Assembly: GCA_015680685.1 (NCBI GenBank)
Contig: MNCI01013643.1
Coordinates: 163,029-227,028, forward strand
Direction: 5' to 3'
Source of the DNA: Gnetum montanum
Taxonomy: Eukaryota > Streptophyta > Gnetopsida > Gnetales > Gnetaceae
DNA: 64,000 nucleotides
The translations under genes and the position numbers were made by a program. Each line of letters opens with the position of its first letter. The stretch's first letter is position 1. Of this stretch, positions 9,530-20,399 are shown piece by piece. Below the pieces are notes generated by a model. The model made no database searches and was not told where the DNA came from. It was given only the letters and a program-made list of their open reading frames with translations.

Positions 9530-11871
9530 AAGAAAATGAGGATGGATTTTCTTACAAAGTACAAAGGTAGATTTATATGAAATTGACTTTTATATAAACG
9601 ACTCTCAAGTGCTACAAAGTATTTTACAAAAATGAACACATGACATGACAATTTTGACAAAAATGAAAAACAAAATCTAACGAGGTTGAGTGTAGCCTTA
9701 TGTTGTTCTAGGCAGAGGTGGCTCTTCGATAGGCTTCTTCCCTTTGTCATTAGACTTATTAAATTGGTATTTGTTCAAGAGTGCTTGCAACTTCTCTTCT
9801 TTCATTCTTGGATTATGTATCATCTATATTAATGAACCAATATTTGATGGATTTGGTATATTTCATGGACATGGCAGTTGTAAAAACATCTGATTGGATT
9901 TAACGTATCATGCTACAAACTATTGTCTCTCTTCTTTAAAAGATCTAGTCTTTTCTCTAAGTTCATGGTAGTCTATTAATCTTTTGGTTAGATTTGCTAC
10001 TATATCTTTTTGCCCTTGGTGGGTAGCCTTAATTGATTCTAGTTCTAAGTTTGCTATTAGAAGTTTCTATAGAGCATTATTTCTATCTATAAACTCCTTC
10101 TTGTACAAGGCATAGGTGGCTACTACTTACTATTCTAGCTCATTTCATGGCCTTCTTGCTATTAGCATGGCCAAATTAGCATAATGGAGGTTTGCTAATT
10201 CCATGTATTCTTTTAAGTGTTCTATTTGCACATCTTTACTTTTCACTTCCACTTGATAGGTCTGGGTCATACTGTCTAAGATGGGTTACGAATCAAGATT
10301 TTATGATACAATAGAACTAATTTTGGCCTTTGCCATATAGATATCTTTCTTATTTATGTATTTATACATGCCCACTTGGTCTCGGAAGTGTTTTTTCAGC
10401 CTTTCATGTTTCTTAGCCTCATTTTTCCACACACTATTTTTGATAGCTTATTTTTGTTTAATGGTGTATATCTTCTCCATAGAGAGGATTCTATTTTCTC
10501 TTATGAGGTGGCTCATATCTTGGTTGACTCTCATTAGTTTCTCCCTCAATTGATGGATACTTTCTTCTATTATATTGTTTTGCTTTTCTACTATGGCCAA
10601 CCTCATATTGTCTAGAGTGGGTTGTTTATTTTCTTCTTGTAAGGTAGTAAGTGCTTTTGCATGGCCATTTGATTGGGCTTCATCTACCAAATATATTCCG
10701 TACTAACTTTTCTTTATCATTTGCTATGTGTTTATTGTTCTTAAGGAGGAAATTAATCTGCTTAGTTTTAAATTATGCTATCTGATTTGGTGCTATGAAT
10801 TGAGTTTGATCTCTCCTTTTTGCTCTTAGGGCTACAAGCTATTTTTGTAATTGGCAAAGCTCATTCTTAGCATGTTTTGCCCTAGTTTTGGCGATGATTA
10901 ATTTTTCTTCAGTGGAAATTAATTTAGACTGTGTTGTAGTGACATCACTAGGAGTATCAAAGAAATTTGTCATAACCTGTCCTATCTACAATAGCCTATC
11001 TAACACATCATCATGTTCTACAGGAGTCATAGAGGTACTAGTTAGCATTTGAACATCTTTTGTTTTAGAAATATCAATTGATGGCATAACAAGTACATTA
11101 AATGATTCTTTGATGTGATCTATGGTTACTTTTGCAGCTCTTGCTACATCATGGTGCTACATGATCATAATTATGGCTCCTTCTCCTAATTCAAGCCCCA
11201 CTTGGAACAATGTGGCATTTCCAGAAATCTGTTATGACCACTGGGGCCTCTTCTCCTGATTGCAACAATATTTGTCTACTCACAAGATTGGTTGAAATGG
11301 TTGGTCTAACTACATCATCAATAACTTTGAATAGATTGGCCTCTTTTTTGCTTCCCCAATTGATAATTTTTGCAATTTGCTATAGATGACTCATTGAAGA
11401 TCTATAATCTTGCAGCAGTAGTGGTGAAACTTGTGATTGTTGCTACTATTGTCTTGTGGTTTAGGTAGTCTCCTTAGTGCCTAGTTATTCTTCTAAATGG
11501 TCGTTTTTGGAAGGCACTAGCTTGATCATTTCGGCATAGGAAGTGTTTTGTGCATTTATTAATGCATCATTTATATACCCTTGGATGCTAGCTCATTTAC
11601 AAAACTTCCAAATAAGGCAAGGGAATGGAAGTGTTAAGTTCTCTACCTTCTTGTCCTCAAACCACCTTTTGATTTCTATGAAGTAGAGGTGAGTGATGTT
11701 TGCATTAATTTTTCCCATTAATATTGCACTCCCTCTGGTTGAATATGTAGTTATTTAATTCAATATCTTGGTAGAAAATATGTGATAAATGCCAATTTTG
11801 AAATGGATCTTATCTTCTACAGTTAATTCACTATATTCTTTATCTTCCTTGCCATACATTCGTTGCAACCA
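9530..11871 (-). pseudogene. ORF2 of element D: coiled-coil protein, broken
   Basis: This is homologous along its length to ORF2 of B (about 20930-23150). Matching blocks, in N to C order, are the charged YGKEDKEYSELTVEDK-like stretch near 11840; the VLDRL-QVMT-F--PS-V block near 10975; the coiled-coil block in 10448-10690 (EESIHQLREKLMRVNQDMSH, against a stop-ridden copy in B near 22255-22320); NQMFLQLPCP near 9885; and the C-terminus DKGKKPIEEPPLPRTT near 9720. Because protein similarity survives between copies that both carry stops, the ancestral protein was under selection. I see no RT, protease, signal peptide or membrane segment. Function unknown; it is a candidate accessory or env-position protein of Athila/Tat-type elements. 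Confidence 0.72.
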
Positions 11872-13195
11872 TAGTAGAAAAAACTTATAAAAATAAAGGA
11901 GATGTGCAACATTATGCAAACTATAGAGGAAACAAGCTAATGAGCCATACTATGAAGCTTTGGAAGATAGTCATAGAGCATCATTTATCAAAAAATCAAT
12001 TTGGATTAATGCTATGGAGATTTATTATAGAGGTTATTTTCTTGATATGAAAATTGGTGGATAAATTTAAAAAACATAGAAAAAATTTACATATGTTCTA
12101 CATTGACTTAAAAAAGGCATATGATAAATTGCCTAGAGATATTATATGGTGGGCCTTGTGTAGTAAAAACATCTTTGATAAATATATTAAAGTGATTCAA
12201 GATATGTATGAAGGAGTTACCACTAAAATTTATTTAACTTATGGAACAACATTTGATTTTTTTAGTCATAGCAAGTTTACTTTAGGTTTAAGTTGTAATT
12301 ATTTGCTATTATTACGAATGAATTAATAAAGAAAATACAAAATGAAATCCCTTGGTGTATTTTATTTGCAAATGACATTGTGTTGGTATATATAGCTCGA
12401 GAAAATATTTCTTGTAAAATGGAGAAGTGGAGACATAGTTTAGAATCAAAAAACTTAAAAATTAGTAGAAGACATAATATATTGAATGTAATTTTAGTGA
12501 CAACATAAACAATGGTAAAAAATAATTGACAATTCAAGGCAAAAAAGTTCCTCATTGCAAATAATTTTGCTACCTTGGATCAATTCTTCAATCACATGGT
12601 GAAATTAATAAAGATATAAAAAATAGAATTGAGGTAGTCAAAATGGACACATGCTAGTGGTATTCTATGAGATAAAAGAATACCAATAAAATTAAAGGGG
12701 AAATTTTATATGATGTTGAATGTTGTGCAATACAAAAAAGGCACAAACAACAAACTAGGATGGTAGAAATGAAAATGTTTTGATGGATATCATATGTTAC
12801 TAAAAAATATAAACTATATAATATAGATGTCACAAAAAAACTTGGAATGACTTTTATTTTAGATAAGCTACAAGAATGGTAGCTTAGATGGTTTAGACAT
12901 GTGCAAAAAATATCATATAATGAGTCTATAAATAAAGGTTGTTACATCATTTTTTTATGAAAGCCATCAAAAGGAAAACCAAAGAAGACATGGAAATAAA
13001 TGATTGAAGATGATTTAAAGAAACTATAAATAAATAAAGACCTAGCTTTACATATAAGTAAGTGATAAAAAAGAAATCATGTAGTGGATGACATTTTGTT
13101 AAAGCTATGATGATAATGATGATGATGATGATGATATTATGTAATGGATAACATTTCGTTAATGCTATCATGATAATGATGATGATATCATAAGG
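11872..13195 (+). mobile_element. RTE-clade LINE, 5'-truncated
   Basis: Seen: YKNKGDVQ and NYRGNKLMSHTMKLWKIVIE at the 5' edge, then NLHMFYIDLKKAYDKLPRDI near 12085-12140, IIWWAL, and IPWCILFANDIVLVY near 12346-12393 (the usual Asp-Asp is Asn-Asp). Near the 3' end, LRWFRHVQ and SKGKPKKTWK precede DLALHISK. These are the order and wording of plant RTE retrotransposon ORF2. The endonuclease half is missing, as usual for 5'-truncated LINE copies. The end has a TGATGA-rich tail, a known style of RTE 3' end. It abuts truncated element D. Many stops; not functional. Confidence 0.88.
13078..13192 (+). repeat. Duplicated 3' end of the RTE LINE with ATG/GAT-rich tail
   Basis: A roughly 60-bp unit (AT-ATGTA-TGGAT-ACATTT-GTTAA-GCTAT followed by GATGAT repeats) occurs twice in tandem, at about 13078-13137 and 13138-13192. 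Confidence 0.8.
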
Positions 13196-13930
13196 TGGTG
13201 CAAGTTTCTAGTTCAATTCTCATTTGATAGTCAAAAATTTTTGTTACATGGATATGTAATTTGTTAGCTCTCTAAATGTGTAAGAATGTGGGCTAATTTC
13301 AAAATGAGACAATAATTGGATGATGTATGCAGCCTTGAATATATAGTCACATGAAACTTTGGTGGAACTTCTATAACATGAAACTATGTTAGACCTAGCA
13401 ACAATTATGATATGCTTACTCAAATAATAAGTTAACTTATTGGTACAATTCTTGATTTAGAAGCTCATAAATTATAGGTATCATTTTAGCAAGAAATATT
13501 GAATTATAAAGTTATAAGTTGAATATGTACCTTAAAGGTAAATATTTTTTTTAATTTGAATTTTAGACACACCTCACACCAGCTTCCCATGCTATGTCCA
13601 AGCTTAGGTTATAATACTATTATGATACTATTAATAAGTCAAAGTTTATTATTTTTAATTAATTGTAAGTTCAACTTTAATTTCAAAAATCTAAGAATAT
13701 TTCTCACTAATATAAAGGGTAAACATCCATTGTCCCTTCTGAGACCTACTTAACTTGATAAGCATTAAGCCTAATGGTGATGACCTTTACTTCATGTGAT
13801 AAATGGTAGAAATTTAGTGCCCTTACATTCATACATTGTTATTCTTCTTGATCTTAATATGACATTTAATGGGCACAGTATGATCTTGATCATTTATTTC
13901 AAATATTTTCAAAACTAGACTAAGTGGGAG
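13196..13930. other. AT-rich stretch, nothing recognised
   Basis: No ORF, repeat or element motif supported on either strand. Confidence 0.5.
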
Positions 13931-13937
13931 TAAGAAA

Positions 13938-14575
13938 ATGATTCTAGCAATGGAGCAGCAACAACAAAAAGTAGGGGCTCTTTGTCTACAAATTTTGAAA
14001 GGTTCTCTTGCTAGCAAAATATTGCAATGTGAAGCAAACAATTGCAAGAATAAGCTTCTCAAAATTGAAAGAGTCCTTAGAGGAAACACTTTCATCATCA
14101 GAGATAGTGACATCTCTTAGAAAAATCTCCTCATACAACTTAACTCAAAAAAGGTAGATGGATACATTGAATCAAAAAAAATTAAGTCAATGGATGTTGT
14201 TGCATTTGTTTTTTTATTTAACTTGATAGTAAGGAAAGGAGAGAGAATAATTGGTGGTTGTTTGTCTTTCACTTTTTTTCATATTACCTATATTAGAAAG
14301 AACTTTTGATACAACTTAATTCAACTTGGTAGAGGAATTTCAAGATCTAAATACATCAAACGACACAATTCTCAATGATTTTGTGCTTCCTTTGCTTGAG
14401 TTCTAGCCTCTACATGATGACGATGTTATCAAAATTGGGGAAGAAATTATACTTTGTGTCAAAATAGCATGTAAGGTTGAAAATGCAATCCCTCCTCCTA
14501 ATGCTAGGATATTAAGAACTAGAAATAAGAGAAAGAAATGTGACAAGTTAGGATTTGAGGAAGACTTGTGAGAAC
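13938..14575 (+). pseudogene. Possible coding relic, unidentified
   Basis: Two stretches read as ordinary soluble protein. The first is 13938-14120 (KVGALCLQILKGSLASKIL), extending past one stop. The second is about 14325-14570 (NLVEEFQDLNTSND, then IKIGEEIILCVKIACKVENA) with one internal stop. Composition is mixed and charged rather than T-rich. I do not recognise a family. It may be a host-gene fragment or chance. Confidence 0.2.
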
Positions 14576-14692
14576 CAGTGACATTGCTGAGAAAGAGGAT
14601 AATGATGTTAGGGTTTTGGGAGAGATTATTTGGTGATTTCAAACCCCAAAAAATAAAGTAAATTTAAAGAAGAAAAACTAGTACAAAATAAT

Positions 14693-14695
<3 letters not shown>

Positions 14696-14723
<28 letters not shown>
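14696..14723. repeat. (GA)n microsatellite
   Basis: Fourteen uninterrupted GA units. Confidence 0.97.
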
Positions 14724-14728
<5 letters not shown>

Positions 14729-15030
14729 GAAACATCAAAGAAAGAATGAAGAAAGGAAAAATAGAGTTGGGGAGGCCTCAATGAGTGTATATCCAAATAA
14801 TCAAAATTAAAAACCTTATCATAGGGTGAGAAGAAAGGGAATCAATTAGTGACCTGGATAAAAAACAATAGACTAGAAAATAAAGGAGAGAAAAATTCAA
14901 GAGCTTAGCTGGAGCATCAGTTATTGAACAATATCTCCTTAAATTGAAAAAGGGAGAACATTAGTATGAGAGTCTCTCTAAAAAATCACATTACATTGGA
15001 ACTTCTAGATAATGTGAAGGATACGGGATC
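14724..15030. other. Probable L1 3' region split off by element B
   Basis: No ORF. If B inserted into the minus-strand L1 at 24193, the missing 3' end of that L1 should lie here. I see no clear poly(T) on the plus strand to mark its end, so this is inference only. Confidence 0.25.
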
Positions 15031-15808
15031 TGATCAGTCATGATTTGTTAGCCTTGATATTAGATACTTGATATTGGATCCTCGATATCGGGTAATCGAT
15101 GTTGGAGCCAGAAAGCAATGTCAAATATTTGATATCATCTCCTTTGTGCTAGCCTATAAATACAACACTTGGATGCATGGTTGATGTATAGAAGAAATAG
15201 TGTTAGTTTAAGTTTTCAGTTAGTTTTCTTTGTAGATTGTTTTTTAGTCCACTTATTTTCCCAGTGCATGTCCATAGTGTGATGTACTTGGACACATTAC
15301 ATGACTAGAAATAAAGATCAAAATTACTTTTGTCATTGCCACATTCACTTAGATTGATTATTGATTTAATTATTTATTTAATGGTTTAATTATGTACTAT
15401 TTCCTTTAGTTAACATTTTCATTTATTTCTATTTACTATTCCTATCATTAAGAAAAATGCATATGCCTTAATCACGAATGTTTAAGTGTAAGTATTCGAT
15501 AATTCAGTAGTGTATCATTTGGCACACCTAGTGACATATGCTTGGCAATTCCAGAAGTAGTCTCACAAAGTCCAAGATGTATATAGACAATTAAGAGCAA
15601 ATGCTCATTACACATAGGCTAGTTTAGATCTTGTTTTCCATTGTTCATTATCTTAATTAATTAATTTATTTATCATCATTAGGAGGAAAGTAGAATTAGA
15701 CAACATCATATTCCTCACTTTGGACTAAACCATATGGAATTCAACTAGATCATGCATGGATGCTTATTATTTGTATCTTTGAGCATAGGGGTACCTCACC
15801 ACTCATCA
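15031..15808 (+). repeat. 5' LTR of element B (778 bp)
   Basis: It runs from TGATCAG to CTCATCA and aligns with 23310-24192. Near its start are four 14-bp units of the type TTGATATTGGATCC. A TATAAATA box lies at 15155-15162 and an AATAAAG signal near 15309. Confidence 0.93.
15155..15162 (+). promoter_or_regulatory. TATA box in the B 5' LTR
   Basis: TATAAATA, 125 bp into the LTR and downstream of the 14-bp repeats; the 3' LTR copy is at 23420-23427. Confidence 0.7.
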
Positions 15809-15809
15809 T

Positions 15810-15828
15810 TGGCACTATTGTTGGGGAT
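15810..15828 (+). promoter_or_regulatory. Primer binding site of element B (decayed tRNA-Asp type)
   Basis: TGGCACTATTGTTGGGGAT sits one base after the LTR. It resembles the primer site of A but with more C-to-T and G-to-A changes. Confidence 0.72.
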
Positions 15829-15933
15829 GGTGCTAGTCATTAAGATTGATTACATTATAAATGATTGTTGTAAAGGTATTAATGATATATCTTTTAGAAA
15901 CTATTAGCTCACACACACCATAAACCAAGAACA

Positions 15934-18300
15934 ATGTCTCTCTCACACGAAAGTGACAATGCACTATATAGAAAATGCATTCATTGGAGAAATAATGAGA
16001 TATACAATGAAGAAAATTTGAGTGACCAACTTTATGCAAGGGTTTCTTATGATCATGACCACCCTGACAACACTCAAAGACTACATTCACCTAGGGTAGA
16101 AAATCTTCGAGGAGATGATGTAAGTCCTAAACTAGGGGAGGCCTCAAGACCTAAGACCTTCTCAAAATCAAAAAATGATAAATCAAGGGACCTTGAAGAA
16201 CACCATAGAAGCCATGGAAATTATTCTAGTTTCTCATCTTCCTCTTTTCCTTCAACATCTAATTCCAATGAAGATGAACATAGGTATGGAGATCAAGCTC
16301 TGATAGAGGGGTGGAAAAAAATAGATATCGAACCCATGGGAGAAATCAAAGACGTCACCATGAACATAGATAGCATCATCATGATCAAATGAATAGAGGT
16401 AGAAATTTCCCTCACAACATATCTAATGATGATAAATCCTTTTTGGCCACTAAGGTCTTAATGCAAATCATTGAAGTTGTTAAGATATCTCACAAACATT
16501 GCGAAAAGAGTCACCTACCTAAGCTTGACATGAATAATATTCATAAATTTGTAAGAGGTTATGATTTAGATCTGCAACATCATTTACAAGCCTTCCATGA
16601 TGCTTGTTCTTTCTACAACATTGAAAGTGGATGGCAAAAGCTTAAGCTCTTTCCTAGGATACTAATTAATAGAGTCAAAGTGTGGTATCAATTTTTGAGA
16701 CTGAATTCACTCTAGTGATGGTCCACAATGTTGGAACTTTTTAATGAGAAATACCAAACCTATGTGAGGATGTATAATTCGAGGAGATATATGGAAGAGT
16801 GGAAGTAAGAACAACATGAACCCTTGCCTTAGATAGATATTATTCCTTACTGAATAGATGCCTAGGCCATTGATTCTCCAAGGAGAGGCAACCTTTCCAC
16901 ATCATAGATGAACTTTGTAATAAAACAAAGGAGATCCTTGGGATGTATGTCCTAGGTAAATTATACAAGCTTAAAGCCCATCAGATTCGAGAGCTAAACA
17001 AGCATGTGGCAAAAGAAGAAGGAGAGATATGAAAATGGGAGAATGTCAAGAAATATCAATGGGATCCAAATCTTCAACAAAATGAGGTCCAAATCTATGG
17101 TAAGGAGGATGAAATTGCTCTCGATAAGGTGATCCTACAACAAACCTTGTTGATACAAAAGTTTATTGTTTAACTTGAAGCAAAGTTTAATATGATGTCT
17201 AAATGGATATATCAAAACATTACAACTCTCATTGAGACGGTCAAGGAGATGATCCTGCAAAATAAGCCAAGAAATCATACTAAACAAAGGATACATAACC
17301 AAGAAATAGCTAGAAACACTTTTTGGGAAATGGGAAAAATGGCTAAAGAAAGTGAGGCTATAAACTCAACCATAGATGAAGATAATGGATGCGACATCTA
17401 CATATATGACATCCAAAGGGCCATTGCCTAGTCTTGGTGCACCTACAAGAGTATTGGGTAGGTGCCTTAAATCTAAAGTTTGTGCAAAAGCACATGCCTA
17501 GAGATTTCCTCTTCCACAAGGTAATTATAGACACTCCCACAACTGATCATACCATCCTACAAGGACTTATGACCAGCCTTAACACAGTCATCAACCATAG
17601 TGGCAACAACCACAATTGTGGGGGAGGCCACCACCAAATCAACCCTATCCTTTCTACTAGCTGAAACTGCACAAATACTATGTTCAACACCCTATTTCTC
17701 CAACTAGTTCTACATCCTCTACTTCAAATCGCCACTATCGGTCTCCTTAGTACCATCAACCCATGACATCCCCTGAAGGATCACCACCACATGCATCTTA
17801 CCATCCATCCTACCCTTGATATTCTCATTCTCCACCTTAATATATGCCATCACTAGCAACATAGGAAGGTTTGACACCATAATATCAACAAACGAATGCC
17901 ACTTGTGCTGCAAATGTGCATAAACATACTGACACCAATGGGTCTTAAATGCAATCTAGCAAACATCCCTTCTAGAGAAAAGGCTGTAAGCTAAAGCAAA
18001 CCATACATGGACCCACCACATAATTTGAACCAACACAATGCCAATCTAGTGCACTACCTTCATTTTCACAACTAATGTCCTTTGATCTTACACAAGGACG
18101 ATCATCCATCATTACCTCAATCCCAAATCCAAACAATGAATTTAATAGTGTGGGGAGACAAACAAATCCATGCATACCATATCATGATCAAGTGTTCAAT
18201 CGTGGGCTATACATCCATAACATTAACACACGTCAAATCCTGACCCACCATACATTTAACAATCAAGTGTGTAACCAATGATTTTTCTACCTAGCCACCA
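15934..18300 (+). pseudogene. gag: gag of element B, broken
   Basis: It starts MSLSHESDNALYRKC at 15934 and stays open for 152 codons, then continues in the next frame at 16389-16715. That second stretch contains the gag core HHLQAFHDACSFYNIESGWQ and VKVWYQFLRLN, matching A and C. A charged helical part (near 16970-17080) and a Pro/Tyr/His-rich tail (17690-18400) follow in the same order as in A. The zinc-knuckle-like site reads GCDIYIYDIQ near 17390 and has lost its second Cys and the His. This is the longest open stretch of gag in the window, but it still has several stops and frame changes. Confidence 0.82.
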
Positions 18301-18429
18301 CACCACCAATAGATACCTTATGGCTAGGGCATGAATGGTTACCAATGTTTCATACATGCATGGATCCTATTTATCCACTTATTAATCCTTGTCATGACCA
18401 AATATTTAGTCATAGGGTTTACCCCCCAT

Positions 18430-19750
18430 TCTAAGCTTTGGGATTCTTAAGTGTTTTTCATCTTTTTGTTTTACAATTTATTGTCATTTTCCTATTTCTT
18501 AAAAAAATTCTTCCTATTTCTTCCAATTTTTTCTATTTATTGTTTTCATTTTCCTTGTTGTGTAATCTCACTTGTGAATAAAATGATCATGTTGCCCATT
18601 GAGGTGAGGTTTTCTCTATGTTGTCAAGTCATAAGGAACTAATTATTTGGACATTGAGACCATGACATCCATCCACCCATTCCATTAATAAGAGGTTCTT
18701 TCTCTGGTCATAATGACATACTTTTTCACCATGAGACTAAAAATAACTTCATAATCATTGTGTCTAGACAAAAGAGTTCAGATCCAAGGTGGAATGTATG
18801 GGGTGTGACATCAAGGGGATTTGTGGATTCTCTTTGGCCACTTTTGTATGTTCTATCATGTTGCTAAGGTTGTAACCATATCCTTATAGATCTAACAAAA
18901 ATGGGAGTAAGAGTAACATAAAACAACACTAAATAAACTTATGTAGGTGCCACTAGAAAGACATGTACCCATGCTTGAAGGTTGATGACTTCTTAGAACT
19001 TAAAAAAAATGTGTGTGCCATCAAAAAGCTCCTCCCTTGGACAAAACACCAAGTGATGTTACTCCTCATTGCTATGATAGTTTTATGGTTTTTCGTCAAC
19101 GTGATGAAATGATTCGATGTCACTACAATGTGGTATGGACTTATTTTGAATCTTGGAAAGAAGGACCCATGATTCTTTAACCATTAATAACACACAAGGT
19201 TTCATTATACCCATGGTAAGATACCTCATGTCCCAATTTCTACAATCCTTTCTATAGTCCATCTCATCTCATTGTCTGGGTGATCATAACTAGTGGTTTT
19301 GTGTAACATAGAGTTATTATCTCAAATTGGTGGTTTTAACATGTGTGTTTTGTTTCACATGCATTGCATTCAACCCCTTTTGTACCTACGGACATTTTTA
19401 AGTGTGGTTACACAAGGGCATTGTAGGCTAAAGCCTTCTTTGGGGAGGATCCACTTGTGTAACTTTTGTGACTTGTACTTTTTTGACACAACCACATCAT
19501 TTTCACCTTCCAAGTGCTCAATTGTTATATTTTGTTGTTTCTCTTATCCTATAATTGATCTATTCCACAACATCAATTTAATGTCCTTTTTCTTATCTCT
19601 TCCAAAGCTTTTCACGTCAACAACTCCACCTTCTTACACTCCTGGAGCCTCAAATTGATTTTCCACTTACCTAGAACTATGTACCTAATCTCAAACCTTG
19701 CAACCAATTATAGAGGTTCAAGTTTCATGATTAGTTGCCCCATTTGGTGC
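18430..19750 (+). other. Spacer of element B (T-rich tract then shared non-coding region)
   Basis: The T-rich tract at 18440-18560 matches in position and composition the tracts that follow pol in A and C. In B it follows gag directly, placing the pol deletion at about 18420-18440. The block near 19380-19470 (GGGCATTGTAGGCTAAAGCC, GGGGAGGATCCACTTG) matches A near 6340 and C near 53220. Confidence 0.6.
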
Positions 19751-19757
19751 TTATTCA

Positions 19758-19840
19758 TGGTCCCTAACATTGACTACCCAACATCAAATTAGACGTGACA
19801 TTAGATATGTGATGTTGGGTCACATAAAACCTATATATAT
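19758..19840 (+). promoter_or_regulatory. LTR-like internal promoter candidate ahead of ORF2 in B
   Basis: ACATTAGATATG and TGATGTTGGGTC resemble the 14-bp units of the B LTR and are followed by a TATA run, CTATATATATGATC, at 19831-19844. The arrangement resembles the LTR U3, but the similarity is weaker than in C. Confidence 0.35.
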
Positions 19841-20399
19841 GATCCTCGTGGTGCCCAAACATCATTTTCATCATTTGATACTAGGGAAGTTATTCCAATT
19901 TTCTCTCATGACTCAAAGATCTATGCACCTACTTTCCACTTGTGATATTTGGCTCTCTATTTCTTTGATTTCTTTGCCTTTTGAACCTATTGGAACTCAA
20001 AGTGTTCAAGTTAGTCATTTGGGTGGGGGGAGGTGCTTGCATGAAAAACTTGTTCTAATTTTTGATAATTTGTTATTACATAGAAGGTATTATAAGGGCA
20101 AGAGTGTTAAAACATTAAGGCATTATCATGCATAATCAATTGTATTAATGGTAGAAACCTTAAGTTTTCCACCTAAGGGACCACAACCATCATAACAAGC
20201 CACACATAAGAAAGAAAAAGAGAGAAATCAACTGTGTAAGATTGTACAAGGAGATAGACATTTTTTGGGGTTTTTCTTGAAAATTTTTCTGCAATTATAT
20301 TAATTAAGAACTTAATGAACTAAGGTAATGAGTAAGGTATAAATTGATTAATGATAGAGAATAAAACCTTAATAATACTTGATCTTTGCTTCATTGCAT

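Larger units (their letters stand above)
9329..11871 (-). mobile_element. Element D: minus-strand fragment of a relative of B and C
   Basis: Reading leftwards on the minus strand there is a long ORF2 pseudogene, a polypurine-tract region and the first 164 bp of a 3' LTR. The left side stops exactly at the end of A, implying that A inserted into D. The right side stops where the RTE LINE begins; no D sequence was found beyond the LINE, so D is truncated there. Confidence 0.8.

Noticed and set aside
12277-12555. Minus-strand ORF antisense to the RTE LINE
   Set aside because: It is a shadow of the LINE RT, which gives clear family motifs on the plus strand.
13700-13830. tRNA-like words (AAGCCTAATGGT, and AGTTCAATTCTC at 13220) suggesting a SINE
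   Set aside because: Boxes A and B are not at the required spacing or order, and no tail or target duplication was found.
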